Shown in pieces: positions 43,009-51,430 of a DNA stretch of 64,000 nt. Under the pieces are notes generated by a model. The model had not been told where the DNA came from. It saw only the letters and a list, made by a program, of their open reading frames with translations, and made no database searches. Each line of letters begins with the position of its first letter. Position 1 is the first letter of the stretch. The stretch is from Gammaproteobacteria bacterium (GTDB lineage Bacteria; Pseudomonadota; Gammaproteobacteria; Steroidobacterales; Woeseiaceae): the NCBI GenBank assembly GCA_009937615.1, contig JAACFB010000002.1, positions 1-64,000 of the forward strand, in the 5' to 3' direction. A program made the position numbers and the translations under genes.

Positions 43009-44856
43009 GTGACGGAAGAAAGCCGGCATGGCATGGAAATGAAACCGACTGATACTTCCAATCCCGATTACTTTCACAAGGTCGTCGACTGCCAGTGGGC
43101 CTGTCCGGCCCATACCGACGTACCGGAGTACATCAGGCTCATTGCCCAGGGCCGCTTCAGCGACGCGTACATCGAGAATCGCAAGTCGAACGTATTTCCA
43201 GGGATCCTCGGCAGGGTCTGCGATCGGCCGTGCGAGCCGGCCTGCAGGCGCGGGCGTGTTGAAGACCGGCCAGTCGCAATCTGCCGCCTGAAGCGCGTAG
43301 CCGCCGATCATCGAGACGATATCACCGGGCGTTTGCCAAAGGCAGCGGCAAAAAGCAACGGCAAGAAAGTTGCGCTGATCGGCGCCGGTTGCGCGTCACT
43401 CACGGTTGCAAATGATTTGTGCCCTCTGGGCTATGAGGTCACCATTTTCGAAGCGCTGGCTACGACGGGCGGATTGATGCGTACCAATATTCCGCAGTTC
43501 AGGTTGCCACCGAAAGTACTCGACGAGGAAATCGGTTACATCGTCGATATGGGCGTCGATCTCAAGCTCAATCATCGCGTCGACAGCATGCAGGCGCTGC
43601 TCGCCGAGGGCTTTGACGCGATTTTCGTAGGCACGGGTGCGCCGCGCGGCAAGAACCTCGAAATACCCGGACGATACGAAAGCGAGAACATACATATCGG
43701 CATCGACTGGCTCGAGTCGGTTGCTTTCGATCACGTTGACCGGATTGGCAAGAAAGTACTGATTATCGGCGTGGGTAACACGGCGATGGATTGTTGCCGA
43801 ACGTCACTGCGCCTCGGCGCCGAAGACGTCAAGGTCATGGCGCGAAAGCCGCGCGGTTTTTTCAAGGCATCCGACTGGGAACTCGAGGATGCCGAGGAAG
43901 AAAACGTCGAAATCGTTGTCAATCACTCGCCAAAGGATTTTGTCATCGAGGACGGCAAGCTCGTTGGTATGACGTTCGAACTCATGGAGTACCAGGTTGA
44001 CGAAAACGGGCGAATCGACCGCGGCACCGTCGCCGGCGAGAAGTTTATTCCCTGCGACGATGTGATTCTGGCGATAGGCCAGGACAATGCCTTTCCATGG
44101 ATAGAGCGCGATATCGGGATCGAGTTCGATCAGTGGGAGTGCCCAATCGTTGACGAGACGACAATGATGTGCGCGCGCGATGGAGTGTTCTTCGGCGGTG
44201 ATTCGGCATTCGGCCCAAAAAACATCATCTGGGCCGTCGCCCACGGCCACGAAGCCGCGATTTCGATCCACAAGTATTGCCAGGGCAAAAACCTGACGGA
44301 TCGACTGCCGCGCGGCGTCAATCTCGCGAGCCAGAAGATGGGCATGCACGAGTGGAGCTACTCGAATGACTATGACCCGGCGACAAGGCGGCTGATGCCA
44401 CATGTCGATCTCCGGGAGCGATTCAAAAAGCTCGATATCGAAGTCGAGCTGGGTTTCACGGCGGAGCAGGCGGCCAAAGAGGTGGAGCGCTGCCTGAATT
44501 GCGATATCCAGACCGTATTCAGCGAGAGTTTGTGTATCGAGTGTGATGCCTGCATCGACATTTGCCCGGTCAATTGCCTGACCATCACGAGTAATGGCCC
44601 GGAGGCCGAGCTCAGAACACGACTTTCAGCGCCTGCCGAGAACCTGGAACAGGCTTTGTACGTGTCTGCCGGTTTGCCACAAACGCAACGGGTCATGGTG
44701 AAAGATGAGGATCTTTGTGTTCACTGTGGACTCTGTGCCGAGCGATGCCCGACAGGTGCCTGGGATATGCAGAAGTCCACCGTGCTGATGCCGTATGCAG
44801 GCGATGACTCCGATGACGATCGCAGCGCGGCCGTGCCACAGCATACTGCCGCCTAG
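43009..44856 (+). CDS. GltD-like flavoprotein fused to a two-[4Fe-4S] ferredoxin
   Basis: A 615-residue protein. Residues 1 to about 115 hold the Cys-rich Fer4_20 domain of glutamate synthase small subunit (CQWACPAHTDVPEYI, then CDRPCEPACRRG). FAD and NAD(P) binding domains follow (LIGAGCASLTVANDL near 125, VLIIGVGNTAMDCC near 250). The last 110 residues carry two ferredoxin motifs, CIECDACIDICPVNC near 508 and CVHCGLCAERCPTG near 569. The start is a GTG at 43009; an in-frame ATG lies at 43033. The gene leads the KorA and KorB genes, so it probably moves electrons between NAD(P) and that enzyme's ferredoxin. This is inference. Confidence 0.9.
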   Translation: MTEESRHGMEMKPTDTSNPDYFHKVVDCQWACPAHTDVPEYIRLIAQGRFSDAYIENRKSNVFPGILGRVCDRPCEPACRRGRVEDRPVAICRLKRVAADHRDDITGRLPKAAAKSNGKKVALIGAGCASLTVANDLCPLGYEVTIFEALATTGGLMRTNIPQFRLPPKVLDEEIGYIVDMGVDLKLNHRVDSMQALLAEGFDAIFVGTGAPRGKNLEIPGRYESENIHIGIDWLESVAFDHVDRIGKKVLIIGVGNTAMDCCRTSLRLGAEDVKVMARKPRGFFKASDWELEDAEEENVEIVVNHSPKDFVIEDGKLVGMTFELMEYQVDENGRIDRGTVAGEKFIPCDDVILAIGQDNAFPWIERDIGIEFDQWECPIVDETTMMCARDGVFFGGDSAFGPKNIIWAVAHGHEAAISIHKYCQGKNLTDRLPRGVNLASQKMGMHEWSYSNDYDPATRRLMPHVDLRERFKKLDIEVELGFTAEQAAKEVERCLNCDIQTVFSESLCIECDACIDICPVNCLTITSNGPEAELRTRLSAPAENLEQALYVSAGLPQTQRVMVKDEDLCVHCGLCAERCPTGAWDMQKSTVLMPYAGDDSDDDRSAAVPQHTAA

Positions 44857-44869
44857 ACGGGAATAGACC

Positions 44870-46672
44870 GTGGCCAGCGTAAACGACGTTGTAATAAAAA
44901 TAGCAACGGTCAACGGTACCGGGTCGGCAAGTGCGAATGGGCTGCTGATGAAGTCCATTTTCCGCATGGGCATACCTGTTGTCGGCAAGAATTATTTTCC
45001 GTCGAATATCCAGGGCCTGCCAACCTGGTACGAAATACGGGTAACGGGGGACGGCTACAAGTCGCGATCGGATCGCGTTGACCTAATGGTCGCCATGAAT
45101 GCGCAGACTTACGCGGCGGATTTGCAAGAGGTCTCACCGGGCGGCTGGCTTATCTACGATTCCACCTGGCCGCGCCACGCGCTGTTGAATCGAGACGATG
45201 TCACGGTTCTCGGTGTTCCGCTTTCCAAAATGTGCAACGAGCACTTCGAGGGTGCTCGCGCTCGCGTACTAATGAAGAACATTGGCTATGTCGGCGCAGT
45301 CGCTGCGCTGCTCGAAATCGACCTCGATGTAATCACGAGCCTGCTCGAGGAAACGTTTGCCGACAAAAAGCACCTGATCGAATCCAATATGCGGGCCATC
45401 CGGTTTGGTTACGACTACGCCAGTGAGAATTTTGTTTGCCCCTTACCGAGCAAAGTGGCCGCGATGGACGGCACGCAGGGGCATATCGTCATAGACGGCA
45501 ATACCGCCGCCGGGCTTGGCTGCATGTACGCCGGCGCGACTGTCGGTGCGTGGTATCCGATCACGCCATCGACGTCGTTAATGGACGCCTTCCGGTCCTT
45601 CTGCGATAAATACCGGGTGGATCCCAGGACGGGCAAGCGCACTTACTGCATTATCCAGGCAGAAGATGAGCTTGCTGCAATTGGAATGGTACTCGGTGCA
45701 AGCTGGAACGGCGCGCGATCATTCACGCCGACCAGCGGTCCCGGCATATCCTTGATGAGCGAGTTCCTGGGCTTCGCGTATTACGCCGAAATCCCGGCTG
45801 TCATTTTCAACGTGCAGCGAACGGGACCATCGACGGGCATGCCGACGCGCACGCAGCAGAGCGACATTCTGAGTTGCGCCTATGCGTCCCATGGCGACAC
45901 CAGGCATGTGCTGTTATTTCCGGCGGATCCGAATGAATGTTTTTATATGGCGCAGTCGGCATTCGATTATGCGGAAAGACTGCAGACGCCAGTGATGGTT
46001 CTATCGGATCTCGATGTTGGCATGAATGACTGGATGGTGCCGGAATTCGATTTTGACGATAAAAAGGTACCCGACCGCGGCAAGGTTTTGTCTGCCGCCG
46101 AACTCGACGAAATGGAAAAGTTCCATCGCTACCTCGACGTCGACGGCGATGGTATCCCGTATCGCACCTTGCCTGGCACGCATCCAAAAGGGGCGTATTT
46201 TACCCGCGGTTCGGGGCATACGAAGTATGGCGGTTATACTGAAGATTCCGGCGCCTACCAGGAAGTCGTCGATCGCCTGCTGGTCAAGTGGGAAACGGCG
46301 CGTTCGATCCTCCCTGAACCCGAAATTCGTTACTCGGAATTCAACAAGGCAGCGATTCTTACGATCGGCAGCGGTCACGGGGCCTGCGAAGAGGCCCTGG
46401 ACAGGCTGAAAAAAGTAAACGTTTCGCTCAACTATTGCCGTGTCCGCGCATTTCCATGTTCCGACGCGGTCAAGGAGTTCATCGGTAAGCATGAGGTAGT
46501 CTACGTTGTCGAGCAGAATCGCGACGCGCAGTTCAGGTCACTGCTGATTCTCGACAGTGGAGCCGATCCAGCGAAGCTGGTGTCACTGTTGCATTACAAT
46601 GGAATGCCGCTGAATGCGGGTTTTGTCGTGGACAAGGTGCGTGAAGAAATTTCAAAAGGGCAGGCCGCTTAA
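44870..46672 (+). CDS. korA: 2-oxoacid:acceptor oxidoreductase, fused gamma-alpha subunit
   Basis: The 600-residue product has the gamma domain first (VNGTGSASANGLLMKSIFRMGIPVVGKNYFPSNIQG, shown as a landmark) and the alpha domain from about 205 (YPITPSTSLMDAFRSF, then RTGPSTGMPTRTQQSD). It catalyses, with the beta subunit, ferredoxin-linked oxidation or reductive carboxylation of a 2-oxoacid, probably 2-oxoglutarate. The start is a GTG at 44870, 13 bases after the flavoprotein stop. It is the second gene of the operon. No separate delta subunit gene is seen; the ferredoxin part of the previous gene may take that role. Confidence 0.88.
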   Translation: MASVNDVVIKIATVNGTGSASANGLLMKSIFRMGIPVVGKNYFPSNIQGLPTWYEIRVTGDGYKSRSDRVDLMVAMNAQTYAADLQEVSPGGWLIYDSTWPRHALLNRDDVTVLGVPLSKMCNEHFEGARARVLMKNIGYVGAVAALLEIDLDVITSLLEETFADKKHLIESNMRAIRFGYDYASENFVCPLPSKVAAMDGTQGHIVIDGNTAAGLGCMYAGATVGAWYPITPSTSLMDAFRSFCDKYRVDPRTGKRTYCIIQAEDELAAIGMVLGASWNGARSFTPTSGPGISLMSEFLGFAYYAEIPAVIFNVQRTGPSTGMPTRTQQSDILSCAYASHGDTRHVLLFPADPNECFYMAQSAFDYAERLQTPVMVLSDLDVGMNDWMVPEFDFDDKKVPDRGKVLSAAELDEMEKFHRYLDVDGDGIPYRTLPGTHPKGAYFTRGSGHTKYGGYTEDSGAYQEVVDRLLVKWETARSILPEPEIRYSEFNKAAILTIGSGHGACEEALDRLKKVNVSLNYCRVRAFPCSDAVKEFIGKHEVVYVVEQNRDAQFRSLLILDSGADPAKLVSLLHYNGMPLNAGFVVDKVREEISKGQAA

Positions 46673-46693
46673 GGCCAATCCAGGAAGTCGAGC

Positions 46694-47749
46694 ATGAGCT
46701 ATATTGCGAAACCTAAAGTTGCGCACCCGAAAATGCCGCGCAACGAACTCGGGTTGACGGCACGGGATTATGAAGGGGCGGTGTCTACCCTGTGCGCTGG
46801 CTGCGGTCACGATTCGGTTACGGCGGCGATAATCCAGGCTGTATTCGAACTTAGTATAGAGCCGCACAAGCTTGCAAAGATGAGCGGCATAGGCTGTTCG
46901 TCGAAAACGCCAGCCTACTTCGTCAGCCAGTCGCACGGCTTTAACTCGGTCCACGGGCGCATGCCCTCGGTTACGACGGGGGCCAACGCGGCCAACCGTA
47001 CGCTGACCTATATAGGCGTGTCAGGGGACGGCGACTCGCTCTCGATCGGCGCAGGTCAGTTCGTGCACGCAATTCGCCGCAACCTGAACATGTGCTACAT
47101 CATCGAAAACAACGGCGTATACGGCCTGACGAAAGGACAGTTCTCCGCGTCTGCCGATATTGGCAGCAAACCGAAAAAGGGCATGCCCAATCAGCAGGAG
47201 CCGATCGATCCGGTCAGCACGGCGCTGTCACTGGGCGCGACCTATATCGCGCGGAGTTTTTCCGGCGACAAGGAACAACTCGTACCGCTGATCCAGGGCG
47301 CGCTGCTGCATCCAGGATTTGCTCTGGTCGACGTTATCAGCCCGTGTGTCACATTCAACGATCACGAGGGTTCGACGAAAAGCTACGCGCATACGCGCCA
47401 GTTCTACCACCACGTCGTCGATGCCGATTTCATCCCGCCGGCGGAGGAGATCAAGGCGGCGTATGAGGAGGGATCGGCGATGCCGGTCGAACTGCATGAC
47501 GGCAGCAAGATCGTCCTGCGCAAGGTTGACAAGGACTACGATCCCACCAGTCGCGCCACTTCTTTCAAATACCTCCGCGAGCACTTCAATGCAGGCGAGA
47601 TAACGACAGGCCTGCTCTACATGGACGAGTCGCGCAAAGAAATGCACGACCTGATGGGTAATACCGACACTCCCCTGTCGGAACTGCCGCTCGATACGCT
47701 GCACCCGGGCAAGGAAGAACTCAAGAAGATCCTCAACCGCTACCGTTAG
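46694..47749 (+). CDS. korB: 2-oxoacid:acceptor oxidoreductase, beta subunit (thiamine diphosphate)
   Basis: The 351-residue product carries the thiamine diphosphate site. Cluster ligands lie in LCAGCGHDS and GIGCSSKTP. GDGDSLSIGAGQ with NNGVYGLTKGQ holds the diphosphate and Mg. This is the layout of KorB-type 2-oxoglutarate and related oxidoreductases. A C-terminal extension of about 60 residues follows the usual end. It starts 21 bases after the korA-like stop and ends the operon; a 445-base gap follows. Confidence 0.9.
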   Translation: MSYIAKPKVAHPKMPRNELGLTARDYEGAVSTLCAGCGHDSVTAAIIQAVFELSIEPHKLAKMSGIGCSSKTPAYFVSQSHGFNSVHGRMPSVTTGANAANRTLTYIGVSGDGDSLSIGAGQFVHAIRRNLNMCYIIENNGVYGLTKGQFSASADIGSKPKKGMPNQQEPIDPVSTALSLGATYIARSFSGDKEQLVPLIQGALLHPGFALVDVISPCVTFNDHEGSTKSYAHTRQFYHHVVDADFIPPAEEIKAAYEEGSAMPVELHDGSKIVLRKVDKDYDPTSRATSFKYLREHFNAGEITTGLLYMDESRKEMHDLMGNTDTPLSELPLDTLHPGKEELKKILNRYR

Positions 47750-48194
47750 CCGCAGGGGGTAGCTCTGCCGCCGACGCGGCGCACCCGCAGGCCCAGTACT
47801 TCATAGTGCGCAAAGGACGAGTACGGCAGCTCCTTCGGGCTGATCCAGGAGCCGGCATCGAGGATCGTGATTGATCCGCTTGATCCGTTTGAGCTCGGCG
47901 GGTCGGCCGCTCAGGCTGAATCGACTGGCCGCAGTAACGGTCCGAAACCTCATGCGGCTTCGTGGCAAGGCCACTATCATTAATGGTAGACCGAGGAGAT
48001 CGGTTTGGCTGACCGGGATCGCAGCTTGCGCGACTGCTAAGAGCAACGCCGTGCTGGTCTTTTGATGGGCGCTCTTAACCGTAATAATAATAAAAAACAA
48101 TAACTTATAATTCTGCATCCAAACAGCTCGGCAGAAGCATCTACAAGATGAGAACTGCTGCTACAGCAGAAATTGGACAAGAGGAGAAAAGACC
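47750..48194. other. 445-base gap with short inverted repeats
   Basis: No convincing gene was found between the KorB-like gene and 48195. Three short inverted repeats stand in a row: GTGGC-AAG-GCCAC (47962-47974), CTATCAT-TA-ATGGTAG (47974-47989, one G-U pair) and ACCGA-GGAGA-TCGGT (47990-48004). On the minus strand a 54-codon stretch without a start codon, ending at 47746, reads like protein (LDAGSWISPKELPYSSF, VLGLRVRR) and may be a decayed gene. A TATAAT at 48106-48111 in A+T-rich sequence could be the -10 of the following operon. A structured RNA is possible but unproven. Confidence 0.4.
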
Positions 48195-48554
48195 GTGGAA
48201 GGGATACTCATACCTATCTCACTATTTATTGGAATTACCATCGTGTTATGTATGTCATTCTGGTTCCGTTATCGGATGCGAAGCGACATGCAGCAGACGG
48301 TCCGCACCGCGATCGATAAGGGGCAGGAGCTGAGCCCCGAAATTATTGATCGTCTCGGACAACCGAAAGCCAGTAAGGATCGTGATTTGCGACTGGCGCT
48401 GATCTGGGTTGCGATAGGCATTGCGCTTACCGTGTTTGGGTTCTCGGTACCCGATGATGAAGCGAATCAGATATTCATGGGCATTGCCGCGTTTCCGTTC
48501 AGCCTGGGAGTGGCGTATTTTGTAATTTGGCGATTCGCGGATCGTAAGTCGTAA
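48195..48554 (+). CDS. Small membrane protein (DUF6249-like) of a sigma operon
   Basis: A 119-residue protein with three hydrophobic segments: IPISLFIGITIVLCMSFWF near the start and two around LALIWVAIGIALTVFGF and IFMGIAAFPFSLGVAYFVIW. Between the first and second is a charged loop with TAIDKGQELSPEIIDRL. This resembles DUF6249 proteins that sit beside ECF sigma factors; I give that name with reserve. Its ATG is preceded by a good purine tract and the sigma factor starts 14 bases after its stop. Confidence 0.75.
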   Translation: MEGILIPISLFIGITIVLCMSFWFRYRMRSDMQQTVRTAIDKGQELSPEIIDRLGQPKASKDRDLRLALIWVAIGIALTVFGFSVPDDEANQIFMGIAAFPFSLGVAYFVIWRFADRKS

Positions 48555-48568
48555 CAGAGAGGGCAGAG

Positions 48569-49117
48569 ATGGATGGCGACGATCAGTATCTCGTTGCGCG
48601 AGCCGTGTCCGCGCAGGATACGGCCGCGTTCGGCGAACTGATCCGCCGCCACCAGTCGCAGATACGCAATTTCCTGCGAAAGTTGACTGGCGACATTTCG
48701 TTTGCCGACGACCTGGCCCAGGACTGCTTTCTGCACGCCTGGAACAAACTGCAGACCTTCACGGGTCGCGGCTCGTTCGTCGGCTGGCTGCTGAAGATTG
48801 CTTACACGACGTTTCTGCAATCAAAGCGCAAGTCGAAGCGTTACAGCGAAGTTCTCGACAGCGCCGGACATGCCGCCGTTATCGAGGGAAGGAGCTACAC
48901 TAACCCGAAGGACGAAGTTCACGATCTGGGCAAGATGCTTGCAGTTTTAACTGAAGAGGAGCGTGCAATTATGGTGATGTCCTATGCCTGCGGACTCTCC
49001 CATCGGGAAATTGGCGAAGCAACAGGACAACCTGTTGGCACGATCAAGTCCATGATTTATCGTGGCAAAGAAAAAATCAGGACCAACTTTGACATCGAAG
49101 ATCATAAACATGGTTGA
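48569..49117 (+). CDS. ECF RNA polymerase sigma factor
   Basis: The 182-residue product has region 2 (FGELIRRHQSQIRNFLRKL, DDLAQDCFLHAWNKL) and region 4 (AVLTEEERAIMVMSYACGL with SHREIGEATGQPVGTIKSMIYRGKEKI). It is a separate ECF group from the one at 15872. The gene downstream overlaps it by eight bases and encodes a small membrane protein; with the gene upstream it forms a three-gene unit. Confidence 0.9.
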   Translation: MDGDDQYLVARAVSAQDTAAFGELIRRHQSQIRNFLRKLTGDISFADDLAQDCFLHAWNKLQTFTGRGSFVGWLLKIAYTTFLQSKRKSKRYSEVLDSAGHAAVIEGRSYTNPKDEVHDLGKMLAVLTEEERAIMVMSYACGLSHREIGEATGQPVGTIKSMIYRGKEKIRTNFDIEDHKHG

Positions 49118-49445
49118 CAGGGCTAAAGACGCTGAAGACCGTTTGCTCGAATCGATATTTGCAGCAGAGCCAATCGCGGACGATGGCTTCAGCAATCGCA
49201 TCGTAAGGCGCATACGACGGCAGATATGGATTCGGCGGCTGGCGCTGCCAACGGCAATGCTGGTCGGCGGAGTCATTGCGATCAAACCGGCATTACACCT
49301 TGTTACGGCCGGTTCCAGGCTGCTGAGCGCGGTACCGCCGGAGCTGCTTACAACGCCGGCAGGCTGGGTACCGCAGCTGCCGGTGATGTTGCTCGGCGGT
49401 GCCCTGCTGGTGATCGGCATGCTCGGCACGCGCATGATCGACTAA
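49110..49445 (+). CDS. Small membrane protein coupled to the ECF sigma gene
   Basis: From the ATG at 49110 the product has 111 residues. A charged N-terminus (MVDRAKDAEDRLLESIF) is followed by two hydrophobic segments, about 53-72 (LALPTAMLVGGVIAIKPAL) and 92-108 (LPVMLLGGALLVIGMLG). Its start lies inside the end of the sigma gene, so translation is coupled. Such a position is usual for an anti-sigma factor, but no zinc motif is seen and the identity is unknown. Confidence 0.75.
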   Translation: MVDRAKDAEDRLLESIFAAEPIADDGFSNRIVRRIRRQIWIRRLALPTAMLVGGVIAIKPALHLVTAGSRLLSAVPPELLTTPAGWVPQLPVMLLGGALLVIGMLGTRMID

Positions 49446-49503
49446 TAAGCGGCCAGGCAGCGTTTCCGTTGTCACGGGCGAACCGCTCGGTTACATTGCG
49501 CCC

Positions 49504-49710
49504 ATGACGCTTCGTGATCAAGTCGAACAACTGCTGCCCGAGTGGGAGCGCTGGTACCCGAGCCTGTTCGACGCAGCCAGCGACCTCGGGTTGATCAAAG
49601 CCGAAGTCTGCGATCCCAATTCACTGCTGCTGACGCGCCGGCACTCGAAAGTTCGCCAGCGCGCTGAAGACGCTCATCGTGAGAAGTGGGGCGGTAAAGC
49701 ACAGGAATAA
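49504..49710 (+). CDS. Small protein of unknown function
   Basis: A 68-residue soluble product (MTLRDQVEQLLPEWERWYPS...), charged, without Cys, signal or membrane segment. It resembles no family I can name. It stands alone in the gap before the desulfurase-like gene, 38 bases upstream of that gene's start. No clear ribosome-binding site is present. The composition (Glu, Arg, Leu, Trp) suggests a real folded helical protein. Confidence 0.55.
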   Translation: MTLRDQVEQLLPEWERWYPSLFDAASDLGLIKAEVCDPNSLLLTRRHSKVRQRAEDAHREKWGGKAQE

Positions 49711-49748
49711 TTCATCGGCCCTCCGGCCGGTTCAACTCGGGGAATACT

Positions 49749-51047
49749 ATGTCACTCGTCGCTCCAAATACCGGCATGTCCATTGATCTGGAGGTGATTC
49801 GGCAGCAGTTTCCGGCCCTGTCGGATGCCGATGACGGCATCGCGCGCGTCTACTTCGATAACCCAGCCGGCACGCAGGTGCCGCAGCAGGTTGCAGATCG
49901 CATGACGGATTGCCTGCTGCATGCCAATGCAAACATCGGCGGCTACTTCCGGACCTCGGAGCTTGCTACGGCCATTGCCACCGAGGCTCGTCAGGCGATG
50001 GCCGACTTCGTCAATGCGCCGTCTCCTGATGAGATCATTTTCGGGCAAAACATGACGAGCATCACGTTTCATGTTGCGCGATCGATAGGCCGGCATCTTA
50101 AGGCGGGTGACGAGATTATCGTTACGCACATGGATCACGACGCAAACGTGGAGCCCTGGGTGCTGCTCGCACGCGATCATGACCTGACGATTCGTTGGTT
50201 GCCTTTCAATACAGAAAGCTACGAATTCGAACTCGATCAACTGGATAAAATACTCAACGAAAAGACACGGCTGGTCTGCGTTGGCGGCGCGAGTAACCTG
50301 ACCGGAACGATCAATGACGTCACGGCGATATGTGCCAGGGCTCGCGATGCCGGGGCCTGGACCTATATCGACGCCGTGCAGTCGGCACCACACGTAGCGA
50401 CCGATGTGCAGGCAATAGGCTGCGACTTCCTTGTGTGTTCGGCCTACAAATTTTTTGGGCCGCATCAGGGGATTCTGTGGGGCCGCACTGAGGTCTTCGA
50501 GCATCTCGAACCTTACCGGGTGCGTCCGGCGCCGGCGGAATTGCCCTGGAGCTTCGAGCCCGGCACGCAAAGCCATGAAGGCATGGCAGGGACTAACGCT
50601 GCTGTTGACTACTTCGCCTGGGTCGGTGCGACGATGGCCGGCGCTGAATCCACATCGAGCAACAACGGCCTGCCGGTTCGCACGCGAGCAGTGCACGCAG
50701 CGTTCGCTAGTCTGTTTGCGCACGAGAAGGACCTGGCGGCGCACCTGATTAACGGGCTGCAGGCGTTACCCGGCATCAAGATTCATGGCGTAACCGCGCC
50801 CGACGCCCTGGATCGTCGAGTATCGACCGTTTCGTTCACCCATGACACTCATGCGCCGGCGTCGATTGCCGAAGCCCTTGCGAAGCGCAATATTTTTGTC
50901 TGGAATGGTCATAACTATGCGCTCGAGCTGGTGAAAGCACTGGGCATCTTCGAGTCTGGCGGCACGGTTCGGGTTGGAGCCGTGCACTACAATTCGATCA
51001 GTGAGATTGATCTCTTGCTGAACGCCCTCGAGGACGTGCTTGGCTGA
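49749..51047 (+). CDS. Cysteine desulfurase-like aminotransferase class V
   Basis: A 432-residue pyridoxal phosphate enzyme. VYFDNPAGTQVPQQV opens the fold, FGQNMTSITFHVAR lies in the cofactor pocket, and the lysine in SAYKFFGPHQGILWG near residue 233 is the Schiff-base site. It matches the cysteine desulfurase-like subgroup whose substrate is not settled; NifS/SufS partner genes (isc, suf) are not nearby. The gene ends in a strong bidirectional terminator at 51111-51134. Confidence 0.88.
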   Translation: MSLVAPNTGMSIDLEVIRQQFPALSDADDGIARVYFDNPAGTQVPQQVADRMTDCLLHANANIGGYFRTSELATAIATEARQAMADFVNAPSPDEIIFGQNMTSITFHVARSIGRHLKAGDEIIVTHMDHDANVEPWVLLARDHDLTIRWLPFNTESYEFELDQLDKILNEKTRLVCVGGASNLTGTINDVTAICARARDAGAWTYIDAVQSAPHVATDVQAIGCDFLVCSAYKFFGPHQGILWGRTEVFEHLEPYRVRPAPAELPWSFEPGTQSHEGMAGTNAAVDYFAWVGATMAGAESTSSNNGLPVRTRAVHAAFASLFAHEKDLAAHLINGLQALPGIKIHGVTAPDALDRRVSTVSFTHDTHAPASIAEALAKRNIFVWNGHNYALELVKALGIFESGGTVRVGAVHYNSISEIDLLLNALEDVLG

Positions 51048-51110
51048 CGTTCCGACCATCGCTCCTACGCTCGGAACAGGGTCATTCGAAACGGGAGCAT
51101 GGTCCAAAAG

Positions 51111-51134
51111 AAAAGCCGCTCAAGAGCGGCTTTT
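51111..51134. terminator. Bidirectional intrinsic terminator
   Basis: AAAAGCCGCT (51111-51120) pairs perfectly with AGCGGCTTTT (51125-51134) across CAAG. With a T-run on each strand it can stop transcription from the desulfurase-like gene on the plus strand and from the minigene on the minus strand. Confidence 0.93.
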
Positions 51135-51161
51135 CGTGAGATAGGTGTTTGAAAACGGTGG

Positions 51162-51242
51162 TCAGAGGAAGTTGGAAGGTTGCTCCATCATCCGTAGAAG
51201 ACCGAAGTGTTTTCGCAGCACCTTAGTTATCTCACTAGACAT
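51162..51242 (-). CDS. 26-residue minigene with near-perfect ribosome-binding site
   Basis: The minus strand carries an ATG at 51242 that reads 26 codons to a TGA at 51162-51164. The peptide begins MSSEITKVLRKHFG and ends LLRMMEQPSNFL. It has no Cys, no signal and no double glycine; it is basic in the middle and could form an amphipathic helix. AAAGGAGGTGATCC stands just upstream, matching the anti-Shine-Dalgarno tail of 16S rRNA over 13 or more bases, with six bases from AGGAGG to ATG. The strong terminator at 51111-51134 follows 28 bases after the stop. A complete little transcription unit is therefore present. I know no family for the peptide; it may be a secreted or leader peptide, or a small regulatory protein. 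Confidence 0.7.
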   Translation of the reverse strand: MSSEITKVLRKHFGLLRMMEQPSNFL

Positions 51243-51256
51243 GGATCACCTCCTTT
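51243..51256 (-). promoter_or_regulatory. Extended Shine-Dalgarno of the minigene
   Basis: Read on the minus strand this is AAAGGAGGTGATCC directly before the ATG at 51242. Read on the plus strand it is GGATCACCTCCTTT, the sequence of the 16S rRNA 3' end, but nothing else of 16S rRNA flanks it. No other gene in the window has such a long match. Confidence 0.8.
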
Positions 51257-51430
51257 CAAGTAGTTTGCCCGCGGCAGAGTATGTCGCGAATACTAACGAA
51301 TTCCAAGCGAAAAGTTGAAAAAGAACAGCGCTATAAATGTGATAACTCATGCGATATGATATTCGGCCATTTCCGCGTAGCCGGTTTGTAAGAGATCTCC
51401 CCATTGTGAGCGGCTGCGCCGGAATTCGCG

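Noticed and set aside
47801-48118. 105-codon minus-strand frame in the intergenic gap
   Set aside because: It begins with A+T-rich promoter-like sequence (MQNYKLLFFIIITV from the TAATAATAA tract), has no ribosome site and its translation is Arg-rich; a shadow of non-coding DNA is more likely.
49752-50744. 330-codon minus-strand frame
   Set aside because: Antisense to the cysteine-desulfurase-like gene with its intact cofactor lysine.
51241-51256. Possible 16S rRNA 3' end on the plus strand (GGATCACCTCCTTT)
   Set aside because: No upstream 16S helix 45 sequence is present. The match is explained by a long Shine-Dalgarno sequence on the other strand.
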